A DNA stretch of 64,000 nt, from NCBI RefSeq assembly GCF_007713685.1, contig NZ_VMRJ01000005.1, positions 124,001 to 188,000 on the forward strand, given 5' to 3'. Within the stretch, counting starts at the first letter, position 1, and each line of letters starts with the position of its first letter. A program made the translations under genes and the position numbers. Below are positions 26,149 through 35,200 of this stretch, piece by piece. The stretch comes from Hymenobacter setariae (GTDB taxonomy: Bacteria > Bacteroidota > Bacteroidia > Cytophagales > Hymenobacteraceae). A model generated the notes under the pieces. The model did no database searches, was not told the origin of the DNA, and was given only the letters and a program-made list of their open reading frames with translations.

Positions 26149-27036
26149 TCATTTTAACTTAAATTCGGCCAGCAGCCCTTGCAGCAGGGTAGCCGCGTCG
26201 GCATCGGCGGCGAGGTCGGTAGGGTCGGGGAGGGCTTCGGTAGTGGGGGGTAGCCCTAGGTCCTGGTGGTAGTGGTAGAGCTGCCAGCCTGCCTCGGCAG
26301 TGTACTCCAAGGCCGTCAGGTTTTCGACCCAGTCGCCGGAGTTGAGGTAGGTAACGGGTCCTTTCTCGGTGGTCAGCGTCTTGATTTCGGGCTGGTGAAT
26401 GTGGCCGCAGGCCACGTACTGGTAGCCCTCATCGGCCGCGATGTCGGCGGCGGTTTGCTCGAAGTTGGTAATGGCGGCCACGGCCGTTTTTACGCGTTCC
26501 TTCACCAACTTCGACAGGGCTACCCTAGGGCGCCCAACCTTGGTAAGCAAGAAGTTAGCGAAGCGATTGAGCAAGATGAGCAGGTCGTAGCCCTTGCCGC
26601 CGAGCTTGGCCAGCCAGCGCGCGTGGCGCATGGTCACGTCGAACACGTCGCCGTGAAACAGCCAGGTGCGCCCGTGCGGCAGGTCGAGTACCAGCTTATT
26701 GTCGAGATGAAAGTTGCCCAGCTTGAGGCCCGCGAATTTGCGCAGTAGCTCGTCGTGGTTGCCGGTGAGGTAGTAGATTTTGGTGCCCTTGGCGGCGCGG
26801 GCGGCTAGGTGGCGCACCACCCGCATGTGGGCCGGCGGCCAGTAGTTTTTCGAGAACTGCCAGATGTCTACAATGTCGCCATTCAGCACCAGCACCTCGG
26901 GCCGAATGCTTTTGAGGTAGCGCAGCAGTTCGGGCGCGTGGCAGCCATAGGTGCCCAGGTGCACGTCGCTGATGACGGCCACCTGCACCCGGCGCCGCTT
27001 GGGCCGCCGGGCAGCTAGTACGGGCGTAGCCTTCAT
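26149..27036 (-). CDS. Metallophosphoesterase, UDP-2,3-diacylglucosamine diphosphatase-like (LpxH family)
   Basis: 295 residues. All metal-binding blocks of the calcineurin-like fold are visible: SDVHLG, LNGDIVDIW, TGNHDELL, FHGDVFD and CGHIHQPE. YLNSGDWVENLTALEY is typical of the LpxH-type UDP-diacylglucosamine pyrophosphatases, which release lipid X in lipid A synthesis. A C-terminal extension of about 30 residues is extra. An ATGA overlap with the small frame upstream (27033-27233) suggests coupling. Confidence 0.82.
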   Translation of the reverse strand: MKATPVLAARRPKRRRVQVAVISDVHLGTYGCHAPELLRYLKSIRPEVLVLNGDIVDIWQFSKNYWPPAHMRVVRHLAARAAKGTKIYYLTGNHDELLRKFAGLKLGNFHLDNKLVLDLPHGRTWLFHGDVFDVTMRHARWLAKLGGKGYDLLILLNRFANFLLTKVGRPRVALSKLVKERVKTAVAAITNFEQTAADIAADEGYQYVACGHIHQPEIKTLTTEKGPVTYLNSGDWVENLTALEYTAEAGWQLYHYHQDLGLPPTTEALPDPTDLAADADAATLLQGLLAEFKLK

Positions 27037-27233
27037 AAGGCAGCGCTAGGGTAGGGCGAGGCCTTGATGCGCCGGGGCCGCACCGCCGCCCGGCCCGCGC
27101 AGCGCGCACTACCCCGAAAAGCCGAGCGCAGGCCACCTAGGGCGGTGCCATCGACCAGCCACCAAGCTAGTTGAAGCACCACGTAGAGGGCATCGCGAGT
27201 CACCCATTTTTGCCAAGCCGTGAGAATACGCAT
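27033..27233 (-). CDS. Possible small membrane protein coupled to the phosphoesterase gene
   Basis: 66 residues with one hydrophobic segment (DALYVVLQLAWWLVDGTALGG, about 12-32) and an Arg-rich tail. Its TGA overlaps the next start in an ATGA arrangement, the main argument that it is real. No homology recognised; it could be a fortuitous frame. Confidence 0.4.
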   Translation of the reverse strand: MRILTAWQKWVTRDALYVVLQLAWWLVDGTALGGLRSAFRGSARCAGRAAVRPRRIKASPYPSAAL

Positions 27234-27422
27234 AGCCGCCAGCACTGCCCCGGAATGAATACGCGGTAGTACTGGCTCAAAATTCTACTTAGTCTATGAC
27301 GCGTTGATTAGCTTAGGATTACGCTTTTGTCAAAAAGTAGCGTCGCTGTCCGTTGCTGGCGCCAGTTCAGCCCTGAGTTAAACTAGTGCCAGCGGACCCC
27401 ATCGGTTTACTGATTTGACCAT

Positions 27423-27475
27423 AAAAAAAGACGCTGCCGCCACCCGGGAACACCAGGGGCCGCAGCGGCTTTTTT
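27423..27475 (-). terminator. Terminator after pgi
   Basis: Imperfect hairpin AAAAAAAGACGCTGC ... GCAGCGGCTTTTTT, flanked by A and T runs, 15 bp past the pgi stop. The gap 27246-27422 shows no gene. Confidence 0.7.
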
Positions 27476-27489
27476 GGAGAGCCTAGGGC

Positions 27490-29208
27490 TTACTTAGCTA
27501 GCGCCTCTTTCAGGGCGGCTACTACTTTGGGCAGCGTCTGCTCGGCGTTGCCGCCTAGGTCGATGTGCAGGGTGCGGCGCTTGTACTGCTGCAAGGTTTC
27601 GAGGTCGCCCTGGGCCTGAGCATTCTCGAAGGTGCCGAACGAGTAGGAGCGGCCGGGTAGCGGTAACTCAACCGGGCTCTGGTGCGTGAACTGCACAAAC
27701 AAGCCCGTGTTGGGGCCGCCCTTGTGGTACTGGCCGGTCGAGTGCAGGAAGCGCGGGCCGTAGCCTGAGGTAGTGGCCAAGTGCAGGTTTTGCTGCACCA
27801 GCTTGCGGAACTCTTGTAGCTCGGCGCTGATAGCATCCGACTCGGTGAGGTAGGCTTGCAGGTTCACGAAGTCGCCGGCTTTGGACTGAGCGAAGAAGGC
27901 CTTCAGCGTGCCCACGGCGCCGTCGCCTTTGGCATCGGTGAAGTAGCTCACGCCATCGGCCTCGGCGGCAGCGGCGGGGCCGGCGGGCAGGTGGCCCTGT
28001 TCCTGCACCACTTTCATCACGCGGTCGGTAGCAGTTTTGCTTTCCTGCACGTTGGGCTGGTCGAAGGGATTGATGCGCAGCACGGCGCCGGCTACGGCCG
28101 TGCCCACTTCCCAGCGGAAAAACTCGGCGCCTAGGTCGAGCGGCTCCTTCATGAGGATGATAACCACCGGGTGGCCGGCTTCTTGCAGCGCCTTTAGCTT
28201 GTTGCGGTTTTCGGTGTCGGGGGTGTCTTCGTAGCCCACATACACGAACAGGCGGTCGTGGCCATAAACCTTGGGCGTGCCCAGGGGCTCTCCGGCTACG
28301 GGCAATACGCCCTTGCCTTCTTTGCCGGTGCTTTCGGCCAGTAGTTGCTCTAGCCACAGACCTAGGTCGTGTAGTTTGTCGGGTACTACCAGGGTCAGCT
28401 TGTCGCGGCCCTGCTTCGAGAGCACGCCCATGGTGGCGCCCAGTTGCAGGCCGGGGTTGTCTTGCACGTCGCCTTCGCTGCCGCAGGCACGCATCATGGT
28501 CACGGCGCGGTCGAGCAGCTCAGCGATATTGATGCCGTAGAGGGCGGCCGGCACCAGGCCGAAATAGGTGAGGGCCGAGAAGCGGCCGCCCACCTCGGCG
28601 AAGTTTAGGAAAATTTTGCGGTAGCCCTCGTTGGTGGCGTTGGTCACGAACTTGGAGCCGGGGTCGGTGATGGCCACGAAGTTTTCGCCGGCCTTGTCGC
28701 CTTTAATCTCTTTCAGTTTGGCGTAGAAATAATCGCCGAAAGCCAGCGGCTCGGCCGTAGTGCCCGACTTACTGGCCACGATAAACAAGGTCTTGTCGAG
28801 CGGTACCGACTGCTCAATCTGCTGCACAGTGCCGGGGTCGGTGGTGTCGAGCACCGAGATGGGCAGGCCACCATTGGCGCGCTCAAACGACTTCTCGAAC
28901 ACAATTGGGGCCATGGTGCTGCCGCCCATGCCCATCACCACTACGTGCTCAAAGCCAGCCTCTTTTACCTCTTTTACGAACGCCTCGATTTCGGGTACAG
29001 CCTGCTGCATGGTTTCGGCCACGCGCGTCCAACCCATAAAGCTGCGGATGCTCTCTTGGCCTTCGGCGCTGTCGGTCCACAAAGTGGCCTCTTTCTGCCA
29101 GAAGCCGGCGGTAAAATTCTTAGCGTTCAGGTCGTTGATTTCGGCCGTGATGGCCTCCTGGTACTGACCTAGGTGGTAGGTAGCCGGGGAAATGCTCGGG
29201 GATGACAT
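27490..29208 (-). CDS. pgi: Glucose-6-phosphate isomerase
   Basis: 572 residues. SIS-fold enzyme interconverting glucose 6-phosphate and fructose 6-phosphate. Sugar-phosphate loops VVMGMGGSTMAP and IVASKSGTTAEP, and EVGGRFSALTYFGLVPAAL, match the isomerase half of the transaldolase/PGI proteins and the stand-alone enzymes of Bacteroidota. No transaldolase domain is fused here. Separate terminator hairpins lie on both sides. Confidence 0.85.
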   Translation of the reverse strand: MSSPSISPATYHLGQYQEAITAEINDLNAKNFTAGFWQKEATLWTDSAEGQESIRSFMGWTRVAETMQQAVPEIEAFVKEVKEAGFEHVVVMGMGGSTMAPIVFEKSFERANGGLPISVLDTTDPGTVQQIEQSVPLDKTLFIVASKSGTTAEPLAFGDYFYAKLKEIKGDKAGENFVAITDPGSKFVTNATNEGYRKIFLNFAEVGGRFSALTYFGLVPAALYGINIAELLDRAVTMMRACGSEGDVQDNPGLQLGATMGVLSKQGRDKLTLVVPDKLHDLGLWLEQLLAESTGKEGKGVLPVAGEPLGTPKVYGHDRLFVYVGYEDTPDTENRNKLKALQEAGHPVVIILMKEPLDLGAEFFRWEVGTAVAGAVLRINPFDQPNVQESKTATDRVMKVVQEQGHLPAGPAAAAEADGVSYFTDAKGDGAVGTLKAFFAQSKAGDFVNLQAYLTESDAISAELQEFRKLVQQNLHLATTSGYGPRFLHSTGQYHKGGPNTGLFVQFTHQSPVELPLPGRSYSFGTFENAQAQGDLETLQQYKRRTLHIDLGGNAEQTLPKVVAALKEALAK

Positions 29209-29257
29209 GAGAGAAAGTGTTTGGTACTCGGTAAGAACTGGGATTTTCTAAGAACAA

Positions 29258-29306
29258 AGAAAACGAGTGTTTTGCTGGCCTAAAGGAAGCAAAACACTCG
29301 TTTTCT
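29258..29306 (-). terminator. Terminator after the cupin gene
   Basis: Perfect 19-bp stem (29258-29276 with 29288-29306), 11-base loop, then TTTGTTCTT on the minus strand. It lies between the cupin stop and the pgi start. Confidence 0.85.
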
Positions 29307-29334
29307 CATGGGGCTAGTCTACGTCAACTAGCGA

Positions 29335-29841
29335 CTAGCGGCCAAAATCATCTTGCACACGCACGATATCGTCCTCGTCCGAGGGCTGGGTGGCATCGGT
29401 GTGCTGCCAGATTTCGGCAATCACGCCCCAGCCATCGAGGCCCACCAGGCGGTGGCGCTCGCCTTGCTTGAGCACGATGAGGGCGCCCGGCTCGTACGAT
29501 TTCACTTCACCTTCCTCGTCGGTAGGGCTGGTGGCCACGCCCACGGGGCCCTGCACTACTTTCCAAATCTCGGCGCGGCGGAAGTGGTACTGCCAGCTCA
29601 GGCGCTGGTTGGGAGCCACGAGCAGCACCTTGGGGCTCAGCTTGCCCGAAATGCGCAGTTCATCGACCGAGCGGCCGTCGAAATACTTATCGGCAAAGGC
29701 CTGGGCCTGGCTTTCGTCAATCACGAAAAAACCGCCCCAGGGGCGCGTCTGGTCCTGCTGGGCCACAGTGAAGCCTTGCTCGGCGAGCGTGGCGGCGATT
29801 TCCTGGAAGCGGGCGGCTTTAGAAGTGTCTTGGTCGGGCAT
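29335..29841 (-). CDS. Cupin, phosphomannose isomerase type II-like
   Basis: 168 residues. The segment PKVLLVAPNQRLSWQYH, EIWKVVQGPVGV, KQGERHRLVGLDGWGVIAEIW matches the C-terminal cupin of GDP-mannose pyrophosphorylase / phosphomannose isomerase. The first 60 residues (RPWGGFFVI) are also PMI-like. The ATG at 29841 is chosen; the longer frame would run into the type IX cargo gene. Its neighbour pgi suggests hexose phosphate metabolism. Confidence 0.7.
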   Translation of the reverse strand: MPDQDTSKAARFQEIAATLAEQGFTVAQQDQTRPWGGFFVIDESQAQAFADKYFDGRSVDELRISGKLSPKVLLVAPNQRLSWQYHFRRAEIWKVVQGPVGVATSPTDEEGEVKSYEPGALIVLKQGERHRLVGLDGWGVIAEIWQHTDATQPSDEDDIVRVQDDFGR

Positions 29842-29857
29842 GAGAAAAAGAGAAGGG

Positions 29858-31912
29858 TTATTTAAGGATGGTAATGGTGCCGGTTTGGCGTAAAGGCTGG
29901 TTGTCTTCGCCCAGCAGGTCGAAGCGCCATACGTAAGCCGCATTTACCGGGGCATGGCCGTTGATGGAGCCATCCCAGGTTTGGGCGCGGTCGGTGGAGC
30001 GGAACACTTCCTGCCCGTTGCGGTCGACGACGATGAAGGTGAAGTTTTGCAAATATCTACCTTTTAACTCAAGCACATCGTTGAGGCCGTCGCCGTTGGG
30101 CGTGAAGGCGGTGGGCATCACCAGCCGCGGCCGGCGCGTGAGGGTGCCCACGTTGGAGTAACTGAGGGCGCCCGTAGGCAGGCCGGCGCCGCTAGCCACC
30201 ACGCGGTAGCGCAAAATCTGGCGGTCGAGGGGCGGGGCCGAGTCGAGATAGGTGAGCCCAGTGAGCGGCGCGCTGATGGCCAGCACTGTGCCATCGGCGG
30301 CCAGCGTCAGTACCTGATAGGTAGCCCCAACGGCTGGGCCGCCGGGCCCTTGAAACGCTGACCAGCGCAGCCGGGCCGTTTGCCCCTCGGGGTCGGCGGC
30401 TTCCACCGTCAGCAAGGCCGGGCACGACGATGGGCTCGCGGCCGAGACATTGCCGCAGGTATCGCGCAGCGTAGCCGTGTAGCAGGGTGGCGCGGCCAGC
30501 AGCGTACCTAGGGCGGTCGAATCGCGCAGGCTGAGGCTGGCCGCGCCCGTGCGGCCGGTGCGCAGCGGGGCGTAGGCCACTGGCGCCGCCCCACCCGCCT
30601 GCTTACTGATAGTCAGCTGTCCGCCGGCGCCAAAGGTGGTGGCGCTTGCGCCGGGCGTGGCCGTCAACACCACCCGGTTGCGGAGGTCAAACGAGGCCAC
30701 CAGCAGCGGCGTGGGCGGTGGGGTAGATGATTGAGCAGTAAGGGTGAGGGGGTTCGACACCGTTTGGCCGCCCGGCAGCGTGGCGGTGAGGCGGTACGTG
30801 TAAACTGTGCCGCACTGCACGTTGGCATCGACGTAGGTAGTAGCTGAGCCCGCCAGCGGAAGCGCCACGCCATCATTGCGAGCCAGCGAGTAGCTTACGG
30901 CGGTAGCCCCTCCGTAAAGGTCGAAGGTGAGCGTGTTGCGTCCGTTGTCGGCCGTGCCGCTCAGCCCTAGGGTCGGTAGTTCGGCCGACGCCGCCGTATT
31001 GCCGCAGGCATCGGTGCGCAGTAGGCGATAGCGGCCCGGGGGCACTTGGCCAACCTCAAACCCCGCCACGGGCGAGCCGATATTGGCCGGCGTGCCCGGC
31101 ACATTCTGGTAAGGTTGGCCAGCGGTTTGGGCCTGCAAGGTGTAGGTGAAGCCCGCGGGTATTTGGGCCAGCGAAAACTGGGCGGGCCCACCGCTAGCTG
31201 CGGACCCCGTGCGGGTGAGGCGCGCCAGCACCGGCGGCTGGGCCACCGGCAAGGTCAGGGTGAGGCTGGTGCTTTGGGTGCACGAGCTGCCCGCCACGCT
31301 GCCCGTCACCAAAAAGGTATTGGTTCCGCCCGGCACAATGGTCACCGGCTGCGTGGTAAGTGGCTGCGCCGCCCCGCCGTTTACCCGCACGGTGTATTGG
31401 TCGTAGCCCGAATTGAGTAGCGTAATTAGCGCCGTGTTGTTGGCGCAGGCCGCCACCGTGAAGCCGGGCGGCGTGGGCGATACCACTTGGTAATTGCGAA
31501 TGTAGGCCACGCCCGCGCCGCCCGTGCCCGAGCTAGGGTCGGGGTTGGAAAGCTCAAATACTGTCACTGGCCCCACGTCGGCGGCGGTGGGCGTATAGGT
31601 CGTAACACCCGCCTGCGTGGTGGGTAGGCAGCTAGGCGGAACGGCGTTGCTGCCCTTCACAACCTGGTAGTAAAGTAGGTCGGACCGGGTGGCCGGCCGG
31701 CAGGCCGACTGCACAAAGCGCACCGGGCAGCCCACCGTGAGGGTGCGCACCTCCTGGCCCGTGCCAGCATCTACCACCCGAAAAGGCTCGGGGCAGCTGG
31801 CTGGGGGTGGGGTAGGGCAGGCGTTTTGGCTGCGCGCGGCCAGGGCCGATAGCCACAAGAGCAGCAGTAAACCCAGGCGCGGCAGCCCCAAAGAAGCGGA
31901 AAGTTTTTTCAT
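29858..31912 (-). CDS. Secreted protein with type IX (type B, CHU_C) sorting domain
   Basis: 684 residues. Signal peptide (about 1-28, ALAARSQ). The body is a set of Ig-like / fibronectin-like beta domains rich in Thr, Pro and Gly with paired cysteines (DACGNT, DTCGNV). The C-terminal 85 residues carry PTAFTPNGDGLNDVLELKG, RNGQEVFRS and TWDGSINGH, the gliding-motility-associated CHU_C sorting domain that directs cargo through the type IX system. Probable cell-surface adhesin; ligand unknown. Confidence 0.85.
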   Translation of the reverse strand: MKKLSASLGLPRLGLLLLLWLSALAARSQNACPTPPPASCPEPFRVVDAGTGQEVRTLTVGCPVRFVQSACRPATRSDLLYYQVVKGSNAVPPSCLPTTQAGVTTYTPTAADVGPVTVFELSNPDPSSGTGGAGVAYIRNYQVVSPTPPGFTVAACANNTALITLLNSGYDQYTVRVNGGAAQPLTTQPVTIVPGGTNTFLVTGSVAGSSCTQSTSLTLTLPVAQPPVLARLTRTGSAASGGPAQFSLAQIPAGFTYTLQAQTAGQPYQNVPGTPANIGSPVAGFEVGQVPPGRYRLLRTDACGNTAASAELPTLGLSGTADNGRNTLTFDLYGGATAVSYSLARNDGVALPLAGSATTYVDANVQCGTVYTYRLTATLPGGQTVSNPLTLTAQSSTPPPTPLLVASFDLRNRVVLTATPGASATTFGAGGQLTISKQAGGAAPVAYAPLRTGRTGAASLSLRDSTALGTLLAAPPCYTATLRDTCGNVSAASPSSCPALLTVEAADPEGQTARLRWSAFQGPGGPAVGATYQVLTLAADGTVLAISAPLTGLTYLDSAPPLDRQILRYRVVASGAGLPTGALSYSNVGTLTRRPRLVMPTAFTPNGDGLNDVLELKGRYLQNFTFIVVDRNGQEVFRSTDRAQTWDGSINGHAPVNAAYVWRFDLLGEDNQPLRQTGTITILK

Positions 31913-31940
31913 AACCAGCAGCACAACGCAGGGGCGGCTT

Positions 31941-33155
31941 CTATTCTTGTGCCCAGGCATGCTCGCGCACAAAGCGCGCCGCCCGGTGCAAGTCGGGAGC
32001 CAGCACCCGGTCGTGCGCCGCGAAGGTAACGTGTTGGCGGAAGGCCGCCACCGCCTGCGTCAAGGCAGGGCTAAGCACGAGCCCTAGGTCGCCCCCAGCT
32101 AGCTCGCGTAAGTCGAGCGCCTGGGCGGCGGCTAGTAGCTCGATGCCTAGCATCTGCTCAGCCAGCTCGACTATGCGGCGGGCTTCTTGGGCAGCGGCGG
32201 CACCTTGTAGAGGTTGGCGAGCATCGCCCGCATCGGTCCAGCCCCCACACTGTTGCACTAAGCTGGCCGCTACCCTAGGTAGAGCCAGCAGCCCAAGCTG
32301 TTGCGACGGCTCGGCGGCTAGGTGCCCCGACTGCGTTATTAGTGCCGCCGTGCGCTGGGCAGCTTGGGCGCCTACCTGCGCTGCCGCGTGCGTTAGCTGC
32401 GCAAGAGCACGGTCTAAGGCGCTGGCCGGTAGGCTGGTTGTCAGTAGCTCTGTAGGGGAGGTAAAGGCGGGCGGGGTGGCATTGCAGGCAGCCTCAATGG
32501 CTTGCCGAGCATCAGCTAGCAGGTCGTCGAGGTGGGCGGAAATGGTTGCTAATGCGCCCACCACCGCGGCAGCGCGGAGCAAGTGGTCAGCCCGCTCTAG
32601 CGCTTCTGTGGCGTAGGCTAGAGTAAAGTCGCTGCCGCTCAGTAGACCTAGGGCTAGGGTGGGCGTTAGCTGCGGCGGCTCCCAGCCAAACAGCCCCAGC
32701 ACGTCGGCCGCGGCTAGGCGGTAGCCTTGGTAGTTGACCTCACCCAAACCGGCCAAGGGCAGCCCCAGGTGCGCCAGCGGTACTTGGTCGTGGCCGGCGC
32801 CTAGTGAGCCCTGCTCGTATACCACCGGCCACACCTCGCGGCTGTAGAAGTCGAGCAAGCGCCGCACTACCGGCTCTGCGGCCGCATCGGTCCGACCTAG
32901 GCGGTGGGCCGCCAGTAGCAGCATCCGGCGTACCAGCGCAGCCGGTAGCTCGGGGCCAGTACCCGCGGCTAGGGCAGTGAGCAAGCCAGCCGCCGAGGCC
33001 GGCGCTAAGCTTTTAGCGGTTGGGTCAGCGGGCGAGGGACTAGCAGCGTTGGGCTGCAGGCGCACGGCTTCTGGGCTGCGCAGTAGTGCGGCCAGGGTGG
33101 ATAGTGTAAGTGGCTCGTCGAGATAGAGATAAGGCATAAAAGAAGCTAGCGGCAA
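31941..33155 (-). CDS. Degenerate aromatic amino acid (histidine) ammonia-lyase homologue
   Basis: 404 residues, about 100 fewer than HutH. Homology is seen in EQGSLGAGHDQVPLAHL (HutH: EQGSVGASGDLAPLAHL), in AAQALDLRE (HutH: ACQGLDLRE), and in the C-terminal DRVLAPDLHRAARFV. The Ala-Ser-Gly triad that makes the MIO cofactor is replaced by A120-G121-H122. The YGVNTGFG loop and the catalytic blocks QDPYSLR, GNFHGEP and the SANQEDHVS-like segment are absent. It is therefore unlikely to be a MIO ammonia-lyase. The frame is uninterrupted and codon use matches its neighbours. Start uncertain: ATG 33155 or 33137. Confidence 0.7.
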   Translation of the reverse strand: MPLASFMPYLYLDEPLTLSTLAALLRSPEAVRLQPNAASPSPADPTAKSLAPASAAGLLTALAAGTGPELPAALVRRMLLLAAHRLGRTDAAAEPVVRRLLDFYSREVWPVVYEQGSLGAGHDQVPLAHLGLPLAGLGEVNYQGYRLAAADVLGLFGWEPPQLTPTLALGLLSGSDFTLAYATEALERADHLLRAAAVVGALATISAHLDDLLADARQAIEAACNATPPAFTSPTELLTTSLPASALDRALAQLTHAAAQVGAQAAQRTAALITQSGHLAAEPSQQLGLLALPRVAASLVQQCGGWTDAGDARQPLQGAAAAQEARRIVELAEQMLGIELLAAAQALDLRELAGGDLGLVLSPALTQAVAAFRQHVTFAAHDRVLAPDLHRAARFVREHAWAQE

Positions 33156-33178
33156 GGCTTATTGTACCATCATTAAAT

Positions 33179-33247
33179 AGTAGCGCGGGCTTTTAGTTTG
33201 CGAGTGAGCAGCAACTACCCACTCGCAAACTAAAAGCCCGCGCTACT
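33179..33247 (-). terminator. Perfect 28-bp-arm hairpin after hisS
   Basis: 33179-33206 and 33220-33247 are exact reverse complements with a 13-base loop. It lies 18 bp past the hisS stop and upstream of the ammonia-lyase homologue. Probable terminator or dispersed palindrome; no long T tract. Confidence 0.75.
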
Positions 33248-33265
33248 GGCTGTGAATAGCTAGGA

Positions 33266-34711
33266 TTATACCGTCAGCGCCCCCACTACTTCGCCTAGTG
33301 GCAGCGTGCGTTCTTCGCCGGTTTGTAGAATTTTAATCTTCGCCACGCCCGCCGCTAGTTCCTCGGGACCTAGGATAACGACCAGCGGAATGCCCTTGGC
33401 ATCGGCATACTTAAACTGCTTTTGCAGCTTGCTGGCGTCGGGGTACAGCTCGGCCGGGATGCCCGCGGCGCGTAACTCGGCCAGCAGCGGTAGGGCCGCC
33501 CGGCCACTGGCCGCGTCGAAGTGCGTGAGCAGCACGCGGGTGGGCGTTTCGCCGGTTTCGGTGAAGAGGTCCAAGCTTTCGAGGCAGTCGTAGAGGCGGT
33601 CTACGCCAAACGAGAAGCCCACGCCCGACACGCCCGGCAGCCCAAACGAGCCAGTGAGGTTGTCGTAGCGGCCGCCACCACTCACGCTGCCCATCTGCAC
33701 GTTGTTGATTTTCACCTCGAAAATGCAGCCGGTGTAGTAGCTCAGCCCGCGCGCTAGCGTGGGGTCAAACTCCAGCCGGTCGAACTGCGTGAAGCCCGAG
33801 GCCTGCAAAATATCGCGTACCTCAGCCAGCTCATTCAACCCTTTATAGAAGGCTGTGCTTTCATCTTCGCTGTCGGCGCCGGGGCGCAGGCCGTCGGGCT
33901 CCACGCCCGCGGTCACGAAGCCGGCCAGCAGGCGCGACAGCTTTTCGGGGTAGCTGCCGGCCACGTTTAGCAGCTCAAATAGCGTGTCGATAGTCGGCTC
34001 CGAAAAGCCTTTTTCGAGCAGCTCCTTGCTCACGCCATCGCGCCCGATTTTGTCGAGCTTGTCGATGGCCACAAAGAGGTCTGTTTCATTGCCCTCGCCA
34101 CCTAAGGCTTGGTAAATGTTGCGCAGCACCCCGCGGTGGTTGATTTTAATAGTAAAATCGGTTAGACCCAAGCCGTTGAATACTTGCGCCATCATCAGCA
34201 CGATTTCGGCCTCGCAAAGCAGCGAGTCGGTACCCACCACGTCGGCGTCGCACTGCCAGAACTCGCGGTAGCGCCCGCGCTGGGGGCGGTCGGCGCGCCA
34301 CACGGGCTGCATCTGGTAGCGGCGGAAGGGGAAGGTGAGCGTGCCGCGGTTCATGGCTACGTAGCGAGCAAAGGGCACGGTGAGGTCGTAGCGCAGGCCT
34401 TTCTCAGCAATCTTCGGCAGCACAGCTTTGTGGCCGGCGTCGAGGTCCTCGGCCGTCACGAGCGGTGTGATTTCGCCGCGGCGCTCCTTTACCAGGAAGT
34501 TGCCCGAGTTCAGGACTTTAAACAGCAGCTGGTCGCCCTCGTCGCCGTACTTGCCAGTTAGCACCGAGAGGTTCTCTAGGGTCGGCGTTTCGAGCGGCGC
34601 ATAGCCAAACGTTTCGAACGTGCGCCGGATAACATTAAAAATATATTGGCGGCGCGCCACTTGGGCCGGGCCAAAATCGCGGGTGCCTTGCGGGATGCTG
34701 GGTTTTTCCAT
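33266..34711 (-). CDS. hisS: Histidine--tRNA ligase
   Basis: Class II synthetase of 481 residues. IPQGTRDFGP at the N terminus, motif 2 around QMQPVWRADRPQRGRYREF, the histidine-binding blocks LARGLSYYTGCIFEV and GGGRYDNL, and a C-terminal anticodon domain (about 385-481). The ATG at 34711 is 7 nt from a TACCTTTG box. Confidence 0.95.
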   Translation of the reverse strand: MEKPSIPQGTRDFGPAQVARRQYIFNVIRRTFETFGYAPLETPTLENLSVLTGKYGDEGDQLLFKVLNSGNFLVKERRGEITPLVTAEDLDAGHKAVLPKIAEKGLRYDLTVPFARYVAMNRGTLTFPFRRYQMQPVWRADRPQRGRYREFWQCDADVVGTDSLLCEAEIVLMMAQVFNGLGLTDFTIKINHRGVLRNIYQALGGEGNETDLFVAIDKLDKIGRDGVSKELLEKGFSEPTIDTLFELLNVAGSYPEKLSRLLAGFVTAGVEPDGLRPGADSEDESTAFYKGLNELAEVRDILQASGFTQFDRLEFDPTLARGLSYYTGCIFEVKINNVQMGSVSGGGRYDNLTGSFGLPGVSGVGFSFGVDRLYDCLESLDLFTETGETPTRVLLTHFDAASGRAALPLLAELRAAGIPAELYPDASKLQKQFKYADAKGIPLVVILGPEELAAGVAKIKILQTGEERTLPLGEVVGALTV

Positions 34712-34718
34712 TACGGCG

Positions 34719-34726
34719 CAAAGGTA
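34719..34726 (-). promoter_or_regulatory. -7 promoter element of hisS, TACCTTTG
   Basis: Identical octamer to the argS box, on the minus strand, 7 nt from the hisS ATG; suggests a very short or absent leader. Confidence 0.6.
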
Positions 34727-34760
34727 GGTTTTGGGGCCGACTACCTGCCGCCCTAGGGGG

Positions 34761-35027
34761 CTAGCGGGTGGGCGGGCTCAGCGGCTGCGCGCTGGTGGGC
34801 TGGCCCGTTTTGGCGGCGTTGGTGACGGCGCTCATCTCGGCGCCTTTCGGCATATCCTTTTTATAAATAAGCGTAGTCGGATGCGCCTTCCGGCGGCCTT
34901 CGGGCAGTCGGGCGGGGTCTACGCCGTAGGGCGTGCCGTCGGGCTTCTTACCGCAAGCGGCTGTGCCCAGGGCCAGCAGCAAGCTCAGCAAGAAGGTATA
35001 ACGAACGGAAGGGAACACGCTGAACAT
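34761..35027 (-). CDS. Small lipoprotein, unknown
   Basis: 88 residues with a lipoprotein signal (ALGTAACGKKPDG, cysteine about residue 22), then a hydrophilic segment. No family recognised. The ATG at 35027 begins the signal peptide; the longer frame is not supported. It precedes hisS on the same strand with a 49-bp gap containing the hisS box. Confidence 0.6.
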   Translation of the reverse strand: MFSVFPSVRYTFLLSLLLALGTAACGKKPDGTPYGVDPARLPEGRRKAHPTTLIYKKDMPKGAEMSAVTNAAKTGQPTSAQPLSPPTR

Positions 35028-35179
35028 GGATTTTTGATGAATTTTTGCCTTATACGACGAAGGTACGGCCAGGATGCTGGGGCGCGCTGCCGCCGCGCCC
35101 GGCAGCACGCCGGGAAAGACTGGTGTGGAGCCAGTAGTCACGCTCAGTCACTGCGCAGTGGGCTGCGTATGCGGGCTAT

Positions 35180-35187
35180 TACCTTTT
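35180..35187 (+). promoter_or_regulatory. -7-like element TACCTTTT
   Basis: One mismatch to TAnnTTTG, 13 nt before the ATG at 35201. Confidence 0.35.
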
Positions 35188-35200
35188 TTTACGTTGTTCT

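Noticed and set aside
31941..33155. Possibility that the ammonia-lyase homologue is a pseudogene
   Set aside because: No frameshift or stop within 404 codons and codon use like its neighbours; called a degenerate but intact gene.
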